Below, in pieces: positions 30,351-40,133 of a DNA stretch of 61,055 nucleotides (its first letter is position 1; every line of letters begins with the position of its first letter). The position numbers and the translations under genes were made by a program. The DNA is from Bacteroidales bacterium. GTDB lineage: Bacteria > Bacteroidota > Bacteroidia > Bacteroidales > WCHB1-69. The notes beneath the pieces were generated by a model that saw only the letters and a list, made by a program, of their open reading frames with translations, had not been told where the DNA came from and did not search any database. The DNA is taken from positions 1 through 61,055 of the forward strand of contig JAGCVQ010000101.1 of the NCBI GenBank assembly GCA_017962275.1, in the 5' to 3' direction.

Positions 30351-33173
30351 TCACACCTTCTCTTTCAGCCACTCCGCTGTATAGCTCTCTTTGCACTTCA
30401 CCAGATCCTCCGGGGTGCCCTCGAAGACGACCTCGCCGCCGGCGTCGCCGCCCTCGGGACCGAGGTCGATGATCCAGTCGGCACACTTGATGAGCTCGGT
30501 GTTGTGCTCGATGACCAAGACCGTGTTGCCATGCTCGATCAGCCGGTTGAAGGCGTCATAGAGCTTGTGGATGTCGTGGAAATGCAGGCCCGTGGTGGGT
30601 TCATCGAAGATGAAGAGCTTGTGCTGCTTGTCGTCGTCCTGCGCTAAGAAGTTGGCCAACTTCACGCGCTGCGCCTCGCCCCCCGACAACGTCGAGGAGG
30701 GCTGTCCCAACACCAAATACTCCAAACCCACATCCTGCAACGGCTTCAACCGACGCAGAATGTTTGCGGTTATGTCGTTGGGGGTCAGACTGTTGAAAAA
30801 GTCCATCGCCTCGTTCACCGTCATATTCAAGATGTCGTTGATGTCCTTGCCCGACACTTTGATGTCCAAGGCATCGTCGCGGAAACGCTTGCCCTGGCAC
30901 GACGGACAGACCATCTCCACGTCGGCCATGAACTGCATGTTGATGTGGATGACGCCCTCGCCCTCGCACTCCTCGCAGCGGCCACCCGCGACGTTGAAGG
31001 AGAAGAAGCCCGCCTTGTAGTTGCGCTGTTTCGACAACGGCTGCGCGGAGTAGAGTTCCCGCACATAATCGAAAATCTTGAGGTAGGTGGCGGGATTGGA
31101 ACGCGAGGAACGCCCGATGGCATCCTGATCGACCATCACCACGCCGTTGATCTTGGTCATGTCGCCCGAAACGCCGCCGCAACGGCCCGACCGAGGCGCA
31201 TTGGCATCGCCTAACAGCCGCGCCACCGATGGATATACGATGTCGGTCACCAAGGAACTCTTGCCCGAGCCGCTTACGCCCGTGACCACCGTGAAACACT
31301 CCAACGGAATCTTCACGTCTATATTCTTGAGATTGTGCTCTTTAGCACCCTTCACCTCAATGTAGTTGCGCCATTTACGACGATATTGCGGCAACGGGAT
31401 GCGCATCACGTCTTTCTGCTCCGCATCGGGTGTCATGCCGCGCAAATAGCTGGCTGTCAAATTCTTTCGCTGCGACATCAGCTTTTCATAGGAGCCTGCG
31501 AAAACGACCTCGCCGCCAAACTGTCCGGCCTTGGGACCAATATCCACAATATAGTCGGCTGCCTTGATGATGGCCTCGTCGTGCTCAACCACGATGACAG
31601 TGTTGCCGATGTCACGCAGACGTTTCAGCACGTTGATCAGATTCTGCGTGTCACGCGGATGCAAGCCGATGCTGGGCTCGTCAAGGATGTAAAGTGACCC
31701 CACGAGACTGCTGCCTAACGAGGTGGCCAGGTTGATGCGCTGCGATTCACCGCCGGAAAGGGTGGCACAATTGCGGTCGAGAGTGAGGTAACCAAGCCCC
31801 ACTTCGTCCAGCAAGCCAATGCGCGTGGTCAGTTCCCGCATCAGGATTTTGGCGATTTCGCGCTCGTTATCGTTTTGGTATTCAAAGTTTTCGAAGAATT
31901 TCTTCAATTCCGAAACCGGCATATTCTGCAGATCGGCAATCGACCTGCCGTTGACTTTCACGTATTGCGCGTCTTTGCGCAAACGCGTGCCGTGACATTC
32001 GGGGCAAAGCTCGCGCCCGCGGTAGCGCGCCTGCATCACACGGAACTGAATCTTGTAGGTGTTCGCCGCCACAAAATCGAAAAACTGGGTGATGCCGTGT
32101 ACGTCGTGTTCCACGTCGCCGTACCACAACAGGTTGTACTCCTCCTCGGTGAGGTCGTCAATGGCGCGATAAATCGGGAAATCGAGCTTGGTGGCATTGC
32201 GGATAAAATGGCGTTTCCACTCACCCATCACCTCGCCATGCCAACAGGCCACCGCATCCTCGGCCACCGACAACGAGCGGTCCGGAAAAACCAGATCGGG
32301 ATTCACGCCCTCCACCATGCCAGTGCCAGAGCAGGTTTTGCACGCTCCGTATGGATTGTTGAAGCTGAACATATTGACCGTCGGTTCCTCAAACGTCATG
32401 CCGTCAGCTTCGAAGAAGTTACTGAAAGTCTTGAAGTTAACCGTCTCCCCTTCCGTCTGCACCGCGCACACGCCCTTGCCCTCGGAAAACGCCACATTCA
32501 CGGCATCGACGACACGTGTCTGCTGCGCCGAGAGACTTTCTGACTTGAAACGGTCCACCATGATGAAGATCTGCGTCGGATCCAGCTCGGATTCTTTGAG
32601 AACGTCGTCAATATCCATCAGCTGCTGACGGTACATCACGCGGTTGAAACCCTGCTGACGGAGAATCTGGAGCTGGTCGCTGACGGAACGGCCTTCGGGA
32701 ATGACCATCGGGGCCAGCACGTAAACGCGCTCACCCTCAGGGGTTTGCATGATATGCCGCATCACGTCTTTCACGTCCTGACGTTTCACCTCCTGACCGC
32801 TCACGGGCGAGCAGGTGCGACCGATGCGGGCGAACAGTAACTTAAGGTATTCGTAGATTTCCGTCACGGTGCCCACGGTGGAGCGCGGGTTGCGGGAAAG
32901 GATCTGCTGTTCGATAGCGATGGCCGGCGGGATGCCCGCAATGGACTTCACATCGGGCTTTTTCATACGGCCCATGAACTGACGGGCGTATGAGCTAAGG
33001 CTCTCGACATACCTCCGCTGCCCTTCCGCGTACAACGTGTCGAAGGCCAGCGACGACTTGCCCGAACCGGATAACCCCGTGATTACTATAAACTTGTTGC
33101 GCGGAATATCGAGGTCGATATTCTTCAGATTGTTGACTTTCGCGCCTCGTATGGAAATCTTCTTCTCTCTCAT
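30351..33173 (-). CDS. uvrA: Excinuclease ABC subunit A
   Basis: This 940-residue DNA-damage recognition ATPase forms the UvrA2B complex in nucleotide excision repair. It has two ABC modules: Walker [21 protein letters not shown] near 34-53 and [13 protein letters not shown] near 638-650, and signature motifs [12 protein letters not shown] and [12 protein letters not shown]. The zinc modules are CKTCSGTG and [17 protein letters not shown]. The length is standard. The promoter TATCTTTG lies 11 bp before the ATG and is divergent from that of the lipid kinase. No SOS-type operator was recognised. Confidence 0.97.
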   Translation of the reverse strand: MREKKISIRGAKVNNLKNIDLDIPRNKFIVITGLSGSGKSSLAFDTLYAEGQRRYVESLSSYARQFMGRMKKPDVKSIAGIPPAIAIEQQILSRNPRSTVGTVTEIYEYLKLLFARIGRTCSPVSGQEVKRQDVKDVMRHIMQTPEGERVYVLAPMVIPEGRSVSDQLQILRQQGFNRVMYRQQLMDIDDVLKESELDPTQIFIMVDRFKSESLSAQQTRVVDAVNVAFSEGKGVCAVQTEGETVNFKTFSNFFEADGMTFEEPTVNMFSFNNPYGACKTCSGTGMVEGVNPDLVFPDRSLSVAEDAVACWHGEVMGEWKRHFIRNATKLDFPIYRAIDDLTEEEYNLLWYGDVEHDVHGITQFFDFVAANTYKIQFRVMQARYRGRELCPECHGTRLRKDAQYVKVNGRSIADLQNMPVSELKKFFENFEYQNDNEREIAKILMRELTTRIGLLDEVGLGYLTLDRNCATLSGGESQRINLATSLGSSLVGSLYILDEPSIGLHPRDTQNLINVLKRLRDIGNTVIVVEHDEAIIKAADYIVDIGPKAGQFGGEVVFAGSYEKLMSQRKNLTASYLRGMTPDAEQKDVMRIPLPQYRRKWRNYIEVKGAKEHNLKNIDVKIPLECFTVVTGVSGSGKSSLVTDIVYPSVARLLGDANAPRSGRCGGVSGDMTKINGVVMVDQDAIGRSSRSNPATYLKIFDYVRELYSAQPLSKQRNYKAGFFSFNVAGGRCEECEGEGVIHINMQFMADVEMVCPSCQGKRFRDDALDIKVSGKDINDILNMTVNEAMDFFNSLTPNDITANILRRLKPLQDVGLEYLVLGQPSSTLSGGEAQRVKLANFLAQDDDKQHKLFIFDEPTTGLHFHDIHKLYDAFNRLIEHGNTVLVIEHNTELIKCADWIIDLGPEGGDAGGEVVFEGTPEDLVKCKESYTAEWLKEKV

Positions 33174-33184
33174 AATTTGGGCGG

Positions 33185-33192
33185 CAAAGATA
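33185..33192 (-). promoter_or_regulatory. -7 box for uvrA
   Basis: TATCTTTG on the minus strand, 11 bp before the ATG at 33173; the mRNA leader can be only a few nucleotides long. Confidence 0.7.
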
Positions 33193-33217
33193 GGATTTTT
33201 TTTCAGGAAAAAATTCG

Positions 33218-33225
33218 TATTTTTG
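33218..33225 (+). promoter_or_regulatory. -7 box for the lipid kinase
   Basis: TATTTTTG. The expected transcription start falls at the first unit of the CAAAAGG array (33232), so the array forms the 5' leader. Confidence 0.7.
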
Positions 33226-33231
33226 CGCTTT

Positions 33232-33343
33232 CAAAAGGCAAAAGGCAAAAGGCAAAAGGCAAAAGGCAAAAGGCAAAAGGCAAAAGGCAAAAGGCAAGGG
33301 GTAAGGGGCAAGAGGCAAGAAGCAAGAGGCAAGAGACAGATAA
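33232..33343 (+). repeat. Heptamer array CAAAAGG in a 5' leader
   Basis: Nine perfect CAAAAGG units (33232-33294) are followed by seven variants (CAAGGGG, TAAGGGG, CAAGAGG, CAAGAAG, CAAGAGG, CAAGAGA, CAGATAA). The array fills nearly all the space between the promoter and the ATG at 33363. A related CAAAGGG x3 array is at 52489. Confidence 0.92.
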
Positions 33344-33362
33344 TAGACCAAATGTTACAATA

Positions 33363-34307
33363 ATGACAAATATCCGAATCGAAGACCACTGCTGGCATAT
33401 CATCCTCAATAGTAACGCGAACGAGAAGAAGTGTGAACGGAATTGGAGACCCGTCGCGGAGTTGTTGGAGCGGCGCAACATCCGTTACGAGCTGCACATC
33501 GTGCGCCGACCCGGCGAAGGCATTGCCACGGCCAAAGAGCTGTGTCAGAACGGGATACGGCACATTGTGGCGGCCGGCGGCGACGGTACTATCAACGAGG
33601 TCGTCAACGGCATCTTCATCGCCGGCATCGACACCCGCGAAGTGTGGATGGCGGTGCTGCCGTTAGGACGCGGCAACGACTGGGTACGCACCCATCACTA
33701 CCCCGAGACCATCGCGGAAGTGGTGGAATGCTGGCGCGACGGCAACTTCATGCAGCACGACATCGGGAGGGTCACCTCACGCACCCGCGACAAAAACCAC
33801 AGCCGCTACTTCATCAACATCGCCGGTTTCGGCTTCGATGCGGACGTCATCTACGACGTCACCAACCACCCGCCGCATTTCTTCGGGCTCAACGTCTATA
33901 AACTCTCGCTGCTCAAGAGCCTTTTCTCCCACAAACCGACGGCCATACAAGTCTCTGCCAAAGAGAACTTCGACTTCGACGGGGAGGTCTTCATGGTCAT
34001 CGCGGCCATCTGCCAGTACAACGGCGGCGGCATCCGCGAGGCCAAGTACGCCGTGCCCGACGACGGTTTCCTCGACCTCATTGTGATTCCGAAAATGAGC
34101 ATCCCGGAAGTGCTGAAGCACCTGAAAGACATGACCTCCGGCGACCATCTCGACAAAATCCAAGAGATCCGGATGCTCCAGACCACCGAAGCGGACATCA
34201 CCTCCGAGACCATCTTCCGCGCCGAAACCGAAGGCGAGCTGCTCGTCCCCGGAAACTACCACATCGAATTGATCCCCAATGCGTTGAATGTGCTGACGGT
34301 GTGCTGA
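33363..34307 (+). CDS. Diacylglycerol/lipid kinase family protein
   Basis: The 314-residue protein is of the DAGK/LCB5/YegS type and phosphorylates a lipid alcohol with ATP at the inner membrane. The nucleotide motif is VAAGGDGTINEVVNG near 66-80. LPLGRGNDWVR near 99-109 is the second conserved block, and GFGFDADVIYDV near 156-167 starts the beta-sandwich substrate domain. The ATG at 33363 is preferred: upstream codons lie in a 16-unit heptamer array and encode a monotonous KRQKAKG repeat. Another array begins 1 bp after the stop codon. Confidence 0.9.
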   Translation: MTNIRIEDHCWHIILNSNANEKKCERNWRPVAELLERRNIRYELHIVRRPGEGIATAKELCQNGIRHIVAAGGDGTINEVVNGIFIAGIDTREVWMAVLPLGRGNDWVRTHHYPETIAEVVECWRDGNFMQHDIGRVTSRTRDKNHSRYFINIAGFGFDADVIYDVTNHPPHFFGLNVYKLSLLKSLFSHKPTAIQVSAKENFDFDGEVFMVIAAICQYNGGGIREAKYAVPDDGFLDLIVIPKMSIPEVLKHLKDMTSGDHLDKIQEIRMLQTTEADITSETIFRAETEGELLVPGNYHIELIPNALNVLTVC

Positions 34308-34419
34308 GGTTCAAGGTTCAAGGTTCCAAGTTCCAAGTTCAAAGTTCAAAGTTCCAGGTTCCAAGTTCAAGGTTCAAAGTTCCAAGTTCAAAGTTCCAGG
34401 TTCCAAGTTTCAGGTTTCA
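34308..34419 (+). repeat. Heptamer array GGTTCAA/AGTTCCA
   Basis: Sixteen consecutive 7-bp units built on RGTTCMA (for example GGTTCAA, AGTTCCA, AGTTCAA, GGTTTCA). It starts at the base after the lipid kinase stop codon. Confidence 0.9.
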
Positions 34420-34427
34420 TAAATATA

Positions 34428-34467
34428 TTCCTTAAGCAGCCCCGTTAGGGGCAAGAGCTTGGTAGAA
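34428..34467 (-). repeat. REP-like element with GCCCC/GGGGC hairpin, inverted
   Basis: It is the reverse complement of the element at 28825-28863 with three or four differences (loop TAAC in place of TGC). It lies between two heptamer arrays. Confidence 0.8.
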
Positions 34468-34471
34468 CGAT

Positions 34472-34499
34472 GGTTCAAGGTTTAAGGTTTAAAGTTCAA
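34472..34499 (+). repeat. Heptamer array GGTTTAA before the DUF2461 gene
   Basis: Four units (GGTTCAA, GGTTTAA, GGTTTAA, AGTTCAA) end 2 bp before the ATG at 34502. Confidence 0.8.
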
Positions 34500-34501
34500 A
34501 T

Positions 34502-35221
34502 ATGACATCGAGCGGACATTCCAACGAAATTCTATTCTCCTTCCTGCGGGAGTTGATTCCGAACAACAACCGCGAGTGGTTCAAGGCGCACCGCGAAATG
34601 TATGATGCGGCATGGGCTCAGTTCAACACGCTGGTGGAGAACGTGATAGCAGCCATCGGCGAGTTTGACGGATCGATTGCCGGTCTCACCCCGAAAGACT
34701 GCACCTACCGCATTTACCGCGACATCCGCTTCTCGCCCGACAAGACCCCGTACAAAGGACATTTCGGCGCGTACATGAACCAGTACGGCAAGAAGGCTTA
34801 CTGGGGCGGCTACTATCTACAGATCGAACCGGAGCAGGTGATGTTGGCTTCGGGTGTGTGGTGGCTTCCCACCAAGGAGATGCAACATCTGCGTCAATCC
34901 GTGGCCGACCAAATGGATGATTTCGTGAAACTTGTGGAAGCACCGGAACTCAAGAAGTTAGTACCGCAAATCGGGCAGTCGCACTACAAACGCATTCCCA
35001 ACGGTCTGCCGAAAGACTCGCCGCACCCCGAATATCTGACCTGCAAAGACTATGCGATGTCGTGCATGTTGCAACCCGCGGACCTCTGCCGCGACGACTA
35101 CGCCCATCGCATCGCGCATGTCTTCCGCGTCATGAAGCCCCTCAACGACTTCCTCAGCGAGAACATCCTTATTAACATGGAAGAGATGGAGACGATGAAA
35201 AGTGTGGTGAAGTTTGTATAA
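34502..35221 (+). CDS. DUF2461 family protein
   Basis: This 239-residue cytoplasmic protein belongs to the DUF2461 (TIGR02453) family; the function is unknown. Diagnostic blocks are LFSFLRELIPNNNREWFKAH near 11-30, RIYRDIRFSPDKTPYKGHFG near 70-89 and a region near 100-120 with GYYLQIEPEQVMLASGVW. The length fits the family. No promoter is visible between the lipid kinase and this gene, so both may be transcribed from 33218 through two heptamer arrays and a hairpin. Confidence 0.88.
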   Translation: MTSSGHSNEILFSFLRELIPNNNREWFKAHREMYDAAWAQFNTLVENVIAAIGEFDGSIAGLTPKDCTYRIYRDIRFSPDKTPYKGHFGAYMNQYGKKAYWGGYYLQIEPEQVMLASGVWWLPTKEMQHLRQSVADQMDDFVKLVEAPELKKLVPQIGQSHYKRIPNGLPKDSPHPEYLTCKDYAMSCMLQPADLCRDDYAHRIAHVFRVMKPLNDFLSENILINMEEMETMKSVVKFV

Positions 35222-35307
35222 GGTTGAGGGTTGAGGGTTTAAGGTTTAAGGATAACGATATGTCGATAAACCTTAAACCATAAACCTTAAACCATAAACC
35301 TTAAACC
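35222..35307. repeat. Inverted heptamer arrays forming a large hairpin
   Basis: The left part is GGTTGAG x2, GGTTTAA x2, GGATAAC. The right part is six alternating ATAAACC/TTAAACC units. GGTTTAA and TTAAACC are reverse complements, so the two sides can fold on each other around GATATGTCG. It lies between the DUF2461 stop codon and the panB promoter. Confidence 0.85.
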
Positions 35308-35316
35308 AAAAAATAG

Positions 35317-35324
35317 TATTTTTG
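35317..35324 (+). promoter_or_regulatory. -7 box for panB
   Basis: TATTTTTG, 21 bp before the ATG at 35346 and 9 bp after the heptamer hairpin. Confidence 0.7.
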
Positions 35325-35345
35325 CGCCCTTAATTTTTGAACGAT

Positions 35346-36167
35346 ATGTCACAGTATTTGTCAACGGATGTCACCAAGGTGACGACCAACACCTTGATGA
35401 AGATGCGCCAGCAGGGTGAGCGCATCGCGATGTTAACGGCATACGACTATTCCACAGCCAAGTTGCTGGATATGGCCAAGATAGACGTGGTACTGGTAGG
35501 TGATTCCGCCGCCAATGTGATGGCCGGATACAAGACCACGCTGCCGATCACACTCAACGAAATGATCTACCACGCCTCGTCGGTGGTGCGTGCTGTGAAA
35601 CGCGCCCTCGTGGTGGTGGATATGCCCTTCGGCACCTATCAGGGCAACTGGAAGGAGGCACTCAGCTCAGCCATCCGCATCATGAAGGAGTCGGGTGCCG
35701 ATGCCATCAAGTTGGAAGGCGGCTCAGAGGTCATCGAATCCATCGACCGCATCCTAAGCGCAGGCATCCCCGTGATGGGACACCTCGGTCTTACCCCGCA
35801 GTCTATCAATAAGTTCGGAACGTACGCCGTGCGTGCCACCTCCGAGGAGGAAGCCGAACAGCTCCGTAAAAACGCCCTGTTGCTGCAGGAGCATGGCTGT
35901 TTCAGTCTGGTTTTGGAGAAGATTCCGGCATCCTTGGCCAAGGAGGTGACGGAGAGTCTGGAGATCCCGACCATCGGTATCGGCGCGGGTCGCCATACAT
36001 CTGGTCAAGTACTCGTCTTCCACGACATGATGGGCATCACCCAGCAGTTCACCCCCCGTTTCCTCCGCCGCTACCTCAACCTGAGCGAGGAGATCGTGGG
36101 CGCCATCGAGCATTATATCAGCGACGTGAAAGAAAACACCTTCCCGAATGAGTCAGAACAATATTGA
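35346..36167 (+). CDS. panB: 3-methyl-2-oxobutanoate hydroxymethyltransferase
   Basis: This 273-residue enzyme transfers a hydroxymethyl group from methylene-THF to 2-oxoisovalerate, giving ketopantoate for pantothenate and CoA. Signatures are [14 protein letters not shown] near 30-43, [20 protein letters not shown] near 49-68 (Mg ligand Asp), EGGSEV near 119-124, [15 protein letters not shown] near 141-155 and [20 protein letters not shown] near 207-226 (normally ..DGQVLV, here SGQ). The start is the ATG after the promoter; an upstream TTG is less likely. It overlaps the next gene by 20 bp, so the two are coupled. Confidence 0.95.
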   Translation: MSQYLSTDVTKVTTNTLMKMRQQGERIAMLTAYDYSTAKLLDMAKIDVVLVGDSAANVMAGYKTTLPITLNEMIYHASSVVRAVKRALVVVDMPFGTYQGNWKEALSSAIRIMKESGADAIKLEGGSEVIESIDRILSAGIPVMGHLGLTPQSINKFGTYAVRATSEEEAEQLRKNALLLQEHGCFSLVLEKIPASLAKEVTESLEIPTIGIGAGRHTSGQVLVFHDMMGITQQFTPRFLRRYLNLSEEIVGAIEHYISDVKENTFPNESEQY

Positions 36168-36864
36168 GACCCAAGAAGAGTTCGCCAAACGGATTCTCTA
36201 CGAAGACAACCACTTGATTATCATGAACAAACTGCCCGGGGAACTGGCGCAGGGCGATGATTCGGACGTGGTGCCGCTGGTGGAGAAGGTGCGTGACTAT
36301 ATCCGAGTGCAAAAGCAGAAGGAGGGAAACGTCTTCTGCGGTCTCATCCACCGCATTGACCGACCCGTGAGCGGCGCGCTTGCCTTTGCCCGCACTTCCA
36401 AGTCCCTCGACCGCATGAACAAGTTGCTGAAAGCCCACGAGATGCACAAATTCTACTGGGCCATCGTGGAGGGCGTGCCGGAAGTGCCGCAGCAGAAGTT
36501 GGTGAACTGGGTCTTCAAGAACTCCGAGCGCAACAAGACCTACATCAACGACAAGGAGACCGAAGGCTGGCAGTACGCCGAGTTGGATTACACCCTTTTG
36601 GCACACTCCGAGCGCTATTCGCTGTTGGAGGTGGAACTGCACACCGGCCGCCATCACCAGATCCGCGTGCAGCTGTCGCACATCGGACACCCCATCAAGG
36701 GTGACCTGAAGTACGGTGCGAAACGTCCCGAACCCGATGCCTCCATCTGCCTCCATGCCCGCCGGCTCTATTTCGAGCACCCGGTCTCGCACCATCAGGT
36801 GCTGGCCGAAGCCGAACCCTGGAACCCGCTGTTCCGGAAAATCCTGAACGGGGAAGGGGTGTGA
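36148..36864 (+). CDS. RluA family RNA pseudouridine synthase
   Basis: This 238-residue protein isomerises uridine to pseudouridine in rRNA or tRNA. The catalytic block is [20 protein letters not shown] near 65-84, with the essential Asp in HRID. The second motif [22 protein letters not shown] lies near 173-193. There is no S4 domain at the N-terminus. The target base is not predictable. The ATG lies within the last codons of panB, a strong sign of translational coupling. A heptamer array starts at the stop codon. Confidence 0.92.
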   Translation: MSQNNIETQEEFAKRILYEDNHLIIMNKLPGELAQGDDSDVVPLVEKVRDYIRVQKQKEGNVFCGLIHRIDRPVSGALAFARTSKSLDRMNKLLKAHEMHKFYWAIVEGVPEVPQQKLVNWVFKNSERNKTYINDKETEGWQYAELDYTLLAHSERYSLLEVELHTGRHHQIRVQLSHIGHPIKGDLKYGAKRPEPDASICLHARRLYFEHPVSHHQVLAEAEPWNPLFRKILNGEGV

Positions 36865-36923
36865 GACGTAAGACGTAAGACGTGTGACGTGTGATTTGTG
36901 ACGTGAGATGTGGAATATGAGAT
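36861..36923 (+). repeat. Heptamer array GTAAGAC/GTGTGAC
   Basis: Nine units (GTGAGAC, GTAAGAC x2, GTGTGAC, GTGTGAT, TTGTGAC, GTGAGAT, GTGGAAT, ATGAGAT). The first unit contains the TGA stop of the pseudouridine synthase. Confidence 0.85.
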
Positions 36924-36994
36924 AGTAGAGGTAAACGGTTAAACTTCGGGGTGAAAGATTACTCTTGATGTTTGTTATCAAAGATGTGTCGAAT

Positions 36995-37933
36995 ATGAAT
37001 ATATTTGATAGAATCATTGTGCTTTTTGCAACCTTTGTGCTGATGGTGCCGGTTTCCGGTATCGCGCAGCATGTGAGTGTGCGTCGGGGCATCACGTACA
37101 GTCATGCCCTGTACCCGGGGGAAGACAAGATGCGAAACCTCTGCTTCGACTTCTACGAACCGGGGAACGAAAGCGATACATTACGGCCGTTGGTAATCAC
37201 TCTGTTCGGCGGCGGTTTCGTGGTCGGATCCCGGAACTACGAGGACATGGTGGAATGGTGCAACCGGTTCGCGGAGGAGGGTTACGCAGCAGCCTCCATC
37301 GACTACCGGCTGATGCCCGCCCACAAATTCAACACCAAAGGGCTAATACGCACCGGCTTCATGGCCGCGCAGGATGTAAGCGCGGCGGTGCGGTTCTTCA
37401 AGGCCAACGGCGACCAATACCGTATCGACACCAACCGCATTTTCCTGCTTGGGCAATCAGCCGGCGCGGTGGCGATTCTGCACGCGCTCTACATGGACGA
37501 GGACGAACGTCCGGCAGAGACTTTCCTTGAACCGGAACTTCCGCCTCTGCACTCCACAGGCACTAACGCGGCCAAGAGACAGTCGTTCGGCGTGGCTGGG
37601 GCCATCCTCCTTTGGGGGTGCATCTTCGATCCGATGATGATCGACCCCGACGAGACCACGCCCATTTGCATGATCCACGGCGAGAAAGACAACATCCTCG
37701 CGGCGGACTCAGGGTTTGCCTTCTCCATCCCCACCCTGCCCTACGTTTACGGTTCGAAAGTCATCGCCGACCGGCATCTTGAGTTGGGTACCATCCCGTC
37801 CGAACTGCACCTGCTCGCCGACGAACCGCATGCTTTCTACTTCAAGTACGCTTACCTCTTCCGTCTCGACGAACTGAAATTCGACAAATGTTTCCAAATC
37901 GCGCAGGAGTTCATCCGGCGTCACGGAGGATAA
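36995..37933 (+). CDS. Secreted alpha/beta hydrolase, esterase type
   Basis: This 312-residue protein has a signal peptide (MNIFDRIIVLFATFVLMVPV ending SGIAQ). The hydrolase signatures are the oxyanion motif LVITLFGGGFVVGS near 66-79, the nucleophile elbow FLLGQSAGAVA near 149-159 (Ser in GQSAG), the acid near PICMIHGEKDNIL and the His in DEPHAFYF near 279-286. The GGG oxyanion loop places it with hormone-sensitive-lipase-like or feruloyl-type esterases. It probably acts in the periplasm on acylated sugars or similar esters, which is inference. A longer frame from 36968 would hide the signal peptide, so 36995 is chosen. No -7 box is clear. Confidence 0.82.
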   Translation: MNIFDRIIVLFATFVLMVPVSGIAQHVSVRRGITYSHALYPGEDKMRNLCFDFYEPGNESDTLRPLVITLFGGGFVVGSRNYEDMVEWCNRFAEEGYAAASIDYRLMPAHKFNTKGLIRTGFMAAQDVSAAVRFFKANGDQYRIDTNRIFLLGQSAGAVAILHALYMDEDERPAETFLEPELPPLHSTGTNAAKRQSFGVAGAILLWGCIFDPMMIDPDETTPICMIHGEKDNILAADSGFAFSIPTLPYVYGSKVIADRHLELGTIPSELHLLADEPHAFYFKYAYLFRLDELKFDKCFQIAQEFIRRHGG

Positions 37934-37935
37934 GG

Positions 37936-38006
37936 AGTTTCAAGTTTCAAGAAACCCTCATACACCCTAAACCCTAACCGTGTAACCACCTAACCGTGTA
38001 ACCCCA
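37936..38006 (+). repeat. Degenerate heptamer and telomere-like repeats
   Basis: AGTTTCA x2, then ACCCTAA x2, then two copies of CCTAACCGTGTAACC. It is an imperfect array between the esterase stop codon and the next promoter. Confidence 0.6.
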
Positions 38007-38014
38007 AAAAATAC

Positions 38015-38022
38015 TATCTTTG
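38015..38022 (+). promoter_or_regulatory. -7 box for the BatA-domain gene
   Basis: TATCTTTG, 21 bp before the ATG at 38044. Confidence 0.7.
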
Positions 38023-38043
38023 CCGCCGTTTTAAATATAAGAT

Positions 38044-40092
38044 ATGTCATTCACAAACCCCTTGATGCTCATCGGTCTGGCGGCCATTCTGGTCCCCATC
38101 ATCATACATCTTTTCAATTTCAGAAGATACAAGACCATCTATTTCTCCAACGTGCAGATGTTGGAGGAAATCCAGAAGAAGACGAAGCGTGCCTCACAAA
38201 TCCAGCAGCTCATCGTGCTGGCGCTCAGAGTTTTGGGCATTGCCTGCCTCGTAATCGCTTGCGCCCAGCCGTTCCTGCGCGGCAGCAACAAGACCGCCCA
38301 GAAAGGCAATGTGATTTCCCTGTTCGTGGACAACTCCTACTCGATGGAGACTGAAAGCAAGAACGGCTCACGCCTTTACGACGCCGTGGATGCTGCCAAA
38401 AACATCGTGCAATCTTTCGACTTCTCCGACGACTTTGTGCTCACCACCCAGGATTTCACCGGCGAAGAGTCGCATATCCTCAACAAAGACCAGGTTTTGG
38501 AGATGCTTGACCGCATTGCCGTGTCGCCCAACAGCCATTCGTTCAAAGAGATACACGCTTTTGAGAGCCATACTTTACAAAACTCCAACAAGTCGAACGT
38601 CATCCATTACTATATCTCGGATTTCCAGAAGAACAACTTCGACATCTCGGTGCTGCGCGACGATTCGTCGGCACATATCGGACTGATCCCGACGCCTGCG
38701 GAGCAGCTCAGCAACGTGGCCGTTGACAGCTGCTGGTTCCTCACGCCCGTGTTCCGTCTTGGCAACACGGTCACCCTCGTCGCCCGCATCCACAACTACG
38801 GCAACGAGGAGGTGCAGAAAGTGCCTGTGAAGTTGCACGTGAACGAAAAGCAGAAGGCCATCGCCGCCATCGACATCGCGGCCGGTGCCTACGCCGACTG
38901 TCACCTGACCTACCGCATTGACGAGGGCGGCACCAACTGTGGCAAGGTGAGCATCGAGGACGCTCCCATCACCTTCGACGACGACCTCTACTTCACCTAC
39001 GAAGTTTCCGAAAACAGCACGGTGACGGTGATTTACGACCGCGAGCCCAACCGTTTCCTCGCCGCGCTCTACGGCAAGGATTCCGTCTTCACCTACCAGC
39101 CGATGAGCTATCAGCAGGTCAACTACACGCAACTGCGGCAAAGCGCGGTGGTAGTGCTGAACGAGGTCCCGACCGTCTCTTCCGGTCTTGCCGACGAGCT
39201 AACGAAGTTCGTGAAAGCCGGTGGCACGCTGTTAGTATTTCCGTCGGCGAAGGCGGACAACAGCGTCAACAACCTGCTGCAGAGCCTCGACGCGGGCCGC
39301 TACGGCAATCTCGTCAAGAGCCCGCTCAAATGCAAGAACGTAAACCGCGAAAGTATCTACTTCAAAGGGGCTTTGGAGACCGAGGACGGCCGTATCGACA
39401 TGCCGCAGACGCTACAACATTATGCCATTTCGGGCGGCGGCAACGGCAGCGAGGTGATCATGACCTTGGAGGACAACTCCCCCTTGCTCGTCTCCTATCC
39501 CGCTGAATCCGGGAAGGTTATCCTCTCCGCCGTGGCCATGAACGACGACTACGGCAACGCCCATCGTCATGCCCTCTTTTTCGTGCCGTTGCACAACATC
39601 GGCATTATGAATGCCGTGCAGCAGAAGCTCTACAATCTCATCGGCGTCGATCAGATGCAGCGGGTGATGCTGCCCACCGACGGTTCTGACGAGGCCGTGG
39701 TGCTGCGGGCACGCAAGGGCGGCGGGGAGTTCATCCCCGAACAGCGGAGATTGGGCAATGAAACGGCTCTGTATTTCCACAACCAGGCGAAAACGAGCGA
39801 CTGGTACGACATCGTGCGCGGCGGACAGACGTTGGGCACCCTCGCCTTCAACCTGAACCGACGCGAGTCGGACCTCGCCTGCTACGACGAGGACGAGTTG
39901 CAGAAAATCTCAAAGGATTTGGGCGACAACGCGGCGGTGATCAGCGCAGACACGAAGAACATCGCCAAGAGCGTGAGCGACCGCCTGAACGGCAAACCGT
40001 TGTGGCCGTGGTTCATCGTGTTGTCACTGCTCTGCTTCCTCGCAGAAATCGCGCTGCTGCGATTCTGGGGGAAACCGGCGTTGAATGAGTAG
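38044..40092 (+). CDS. BatA-domain / von Willebrand-like membrane protein
   Basis: The protein has 682 residues. The N-terminus (SFTNPLMLIGLAAILVPIII HLFNFRRY) is the BatA/aerotolerance N-terminal domain with two transmembrane helices (about 5-25 and 57-75). A vWA-like domain begins NVISLFVDNSYSMET near 95-109, with a MIDAS-type DxSxS pattern (DNSYS). A long periplasmic region follows, including LAALYGKDSVFTYQPM and a glutamine-amidotransferase-like section near 370-420. One helix near the C-terminus (PLWPWFIVLSLLCFLAEIAL) anchors it. In Bacteroidota such proteins sit in envelope or stress loci; here the gene is alone. Confidence 0.85.
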   Translation: MSFTNPLMLIGLAAILVPIIIHLFNFRRYKTIYFSNVQMLEEIQKKTKRASQIQQLIVLALRVLGIACLVIACAQPFLRGSNKTAQKGNVISLFVDNSYSMETESKNGSRLYDAVDAAKNIVQSFDFSDDFVLTTQDFTGEESHILNKDQVLEMLDRIAVSPNSHSFKEIHAFESHTLQNSNKSNVIHYYISDFQKNNFDISVLRDDSSAHIGLIPTPAEQLSNVAVDSCWFLTPVFRLGNTVTLVARIHNYGNEEVQKVPVKLHVNEKQKAIAAIDIAAGAYADCHLTYRIDEGGTNCGKVSIEDAPITFDDDLYFTYEVSENSTVTVIYDREPNRFLAALYGKDSVFTYQPMSYQQVNYTQLRQSAVVVLNEVPTVSSGLADELTKFVKAGGTLLVFPSAKADNSVNNLLQSLDAGRYGNLVKSPLKCKNVNRESIYFKGALETEDGRIDMPQTLQHYAISGGGNGSEVIMTLEDNSPLLVSYPAESGKVILSAVAMNDDYGNAHRHALFFVPLHNIGIMNAVQQKLYNLIGVDQMQRVMLPTDGSDEAVVLRARKGGGEFIPEQRRLGNETALYFHNQAKTSDWYDIVRGGQTLGTLAFNLNRRESDLACYDEDELQKISKDLGDNAAVISADTKNIAKSVSDRLNGKPLWPWFIVLSLLCFLAEIALLRFWGKPALNE

Positions 40093-40133
40093 TGACGAGG
40101 CACGCCGCGTCTCGGAAATTGGAATTAACAACG

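Noticed and set aside
33177..33362. N-terminal extension of the lipid kinase with KRQKAKG repeats
   Set aside because: It comes from the heptamer array downstream of the promoter; the conserved kinase domain begins after the ATG at 33363.
33232..34419. CRISPR array
   Set aside because: The repeats are contiguous 7-bp units with no unique spacers, and no cas gene is present.
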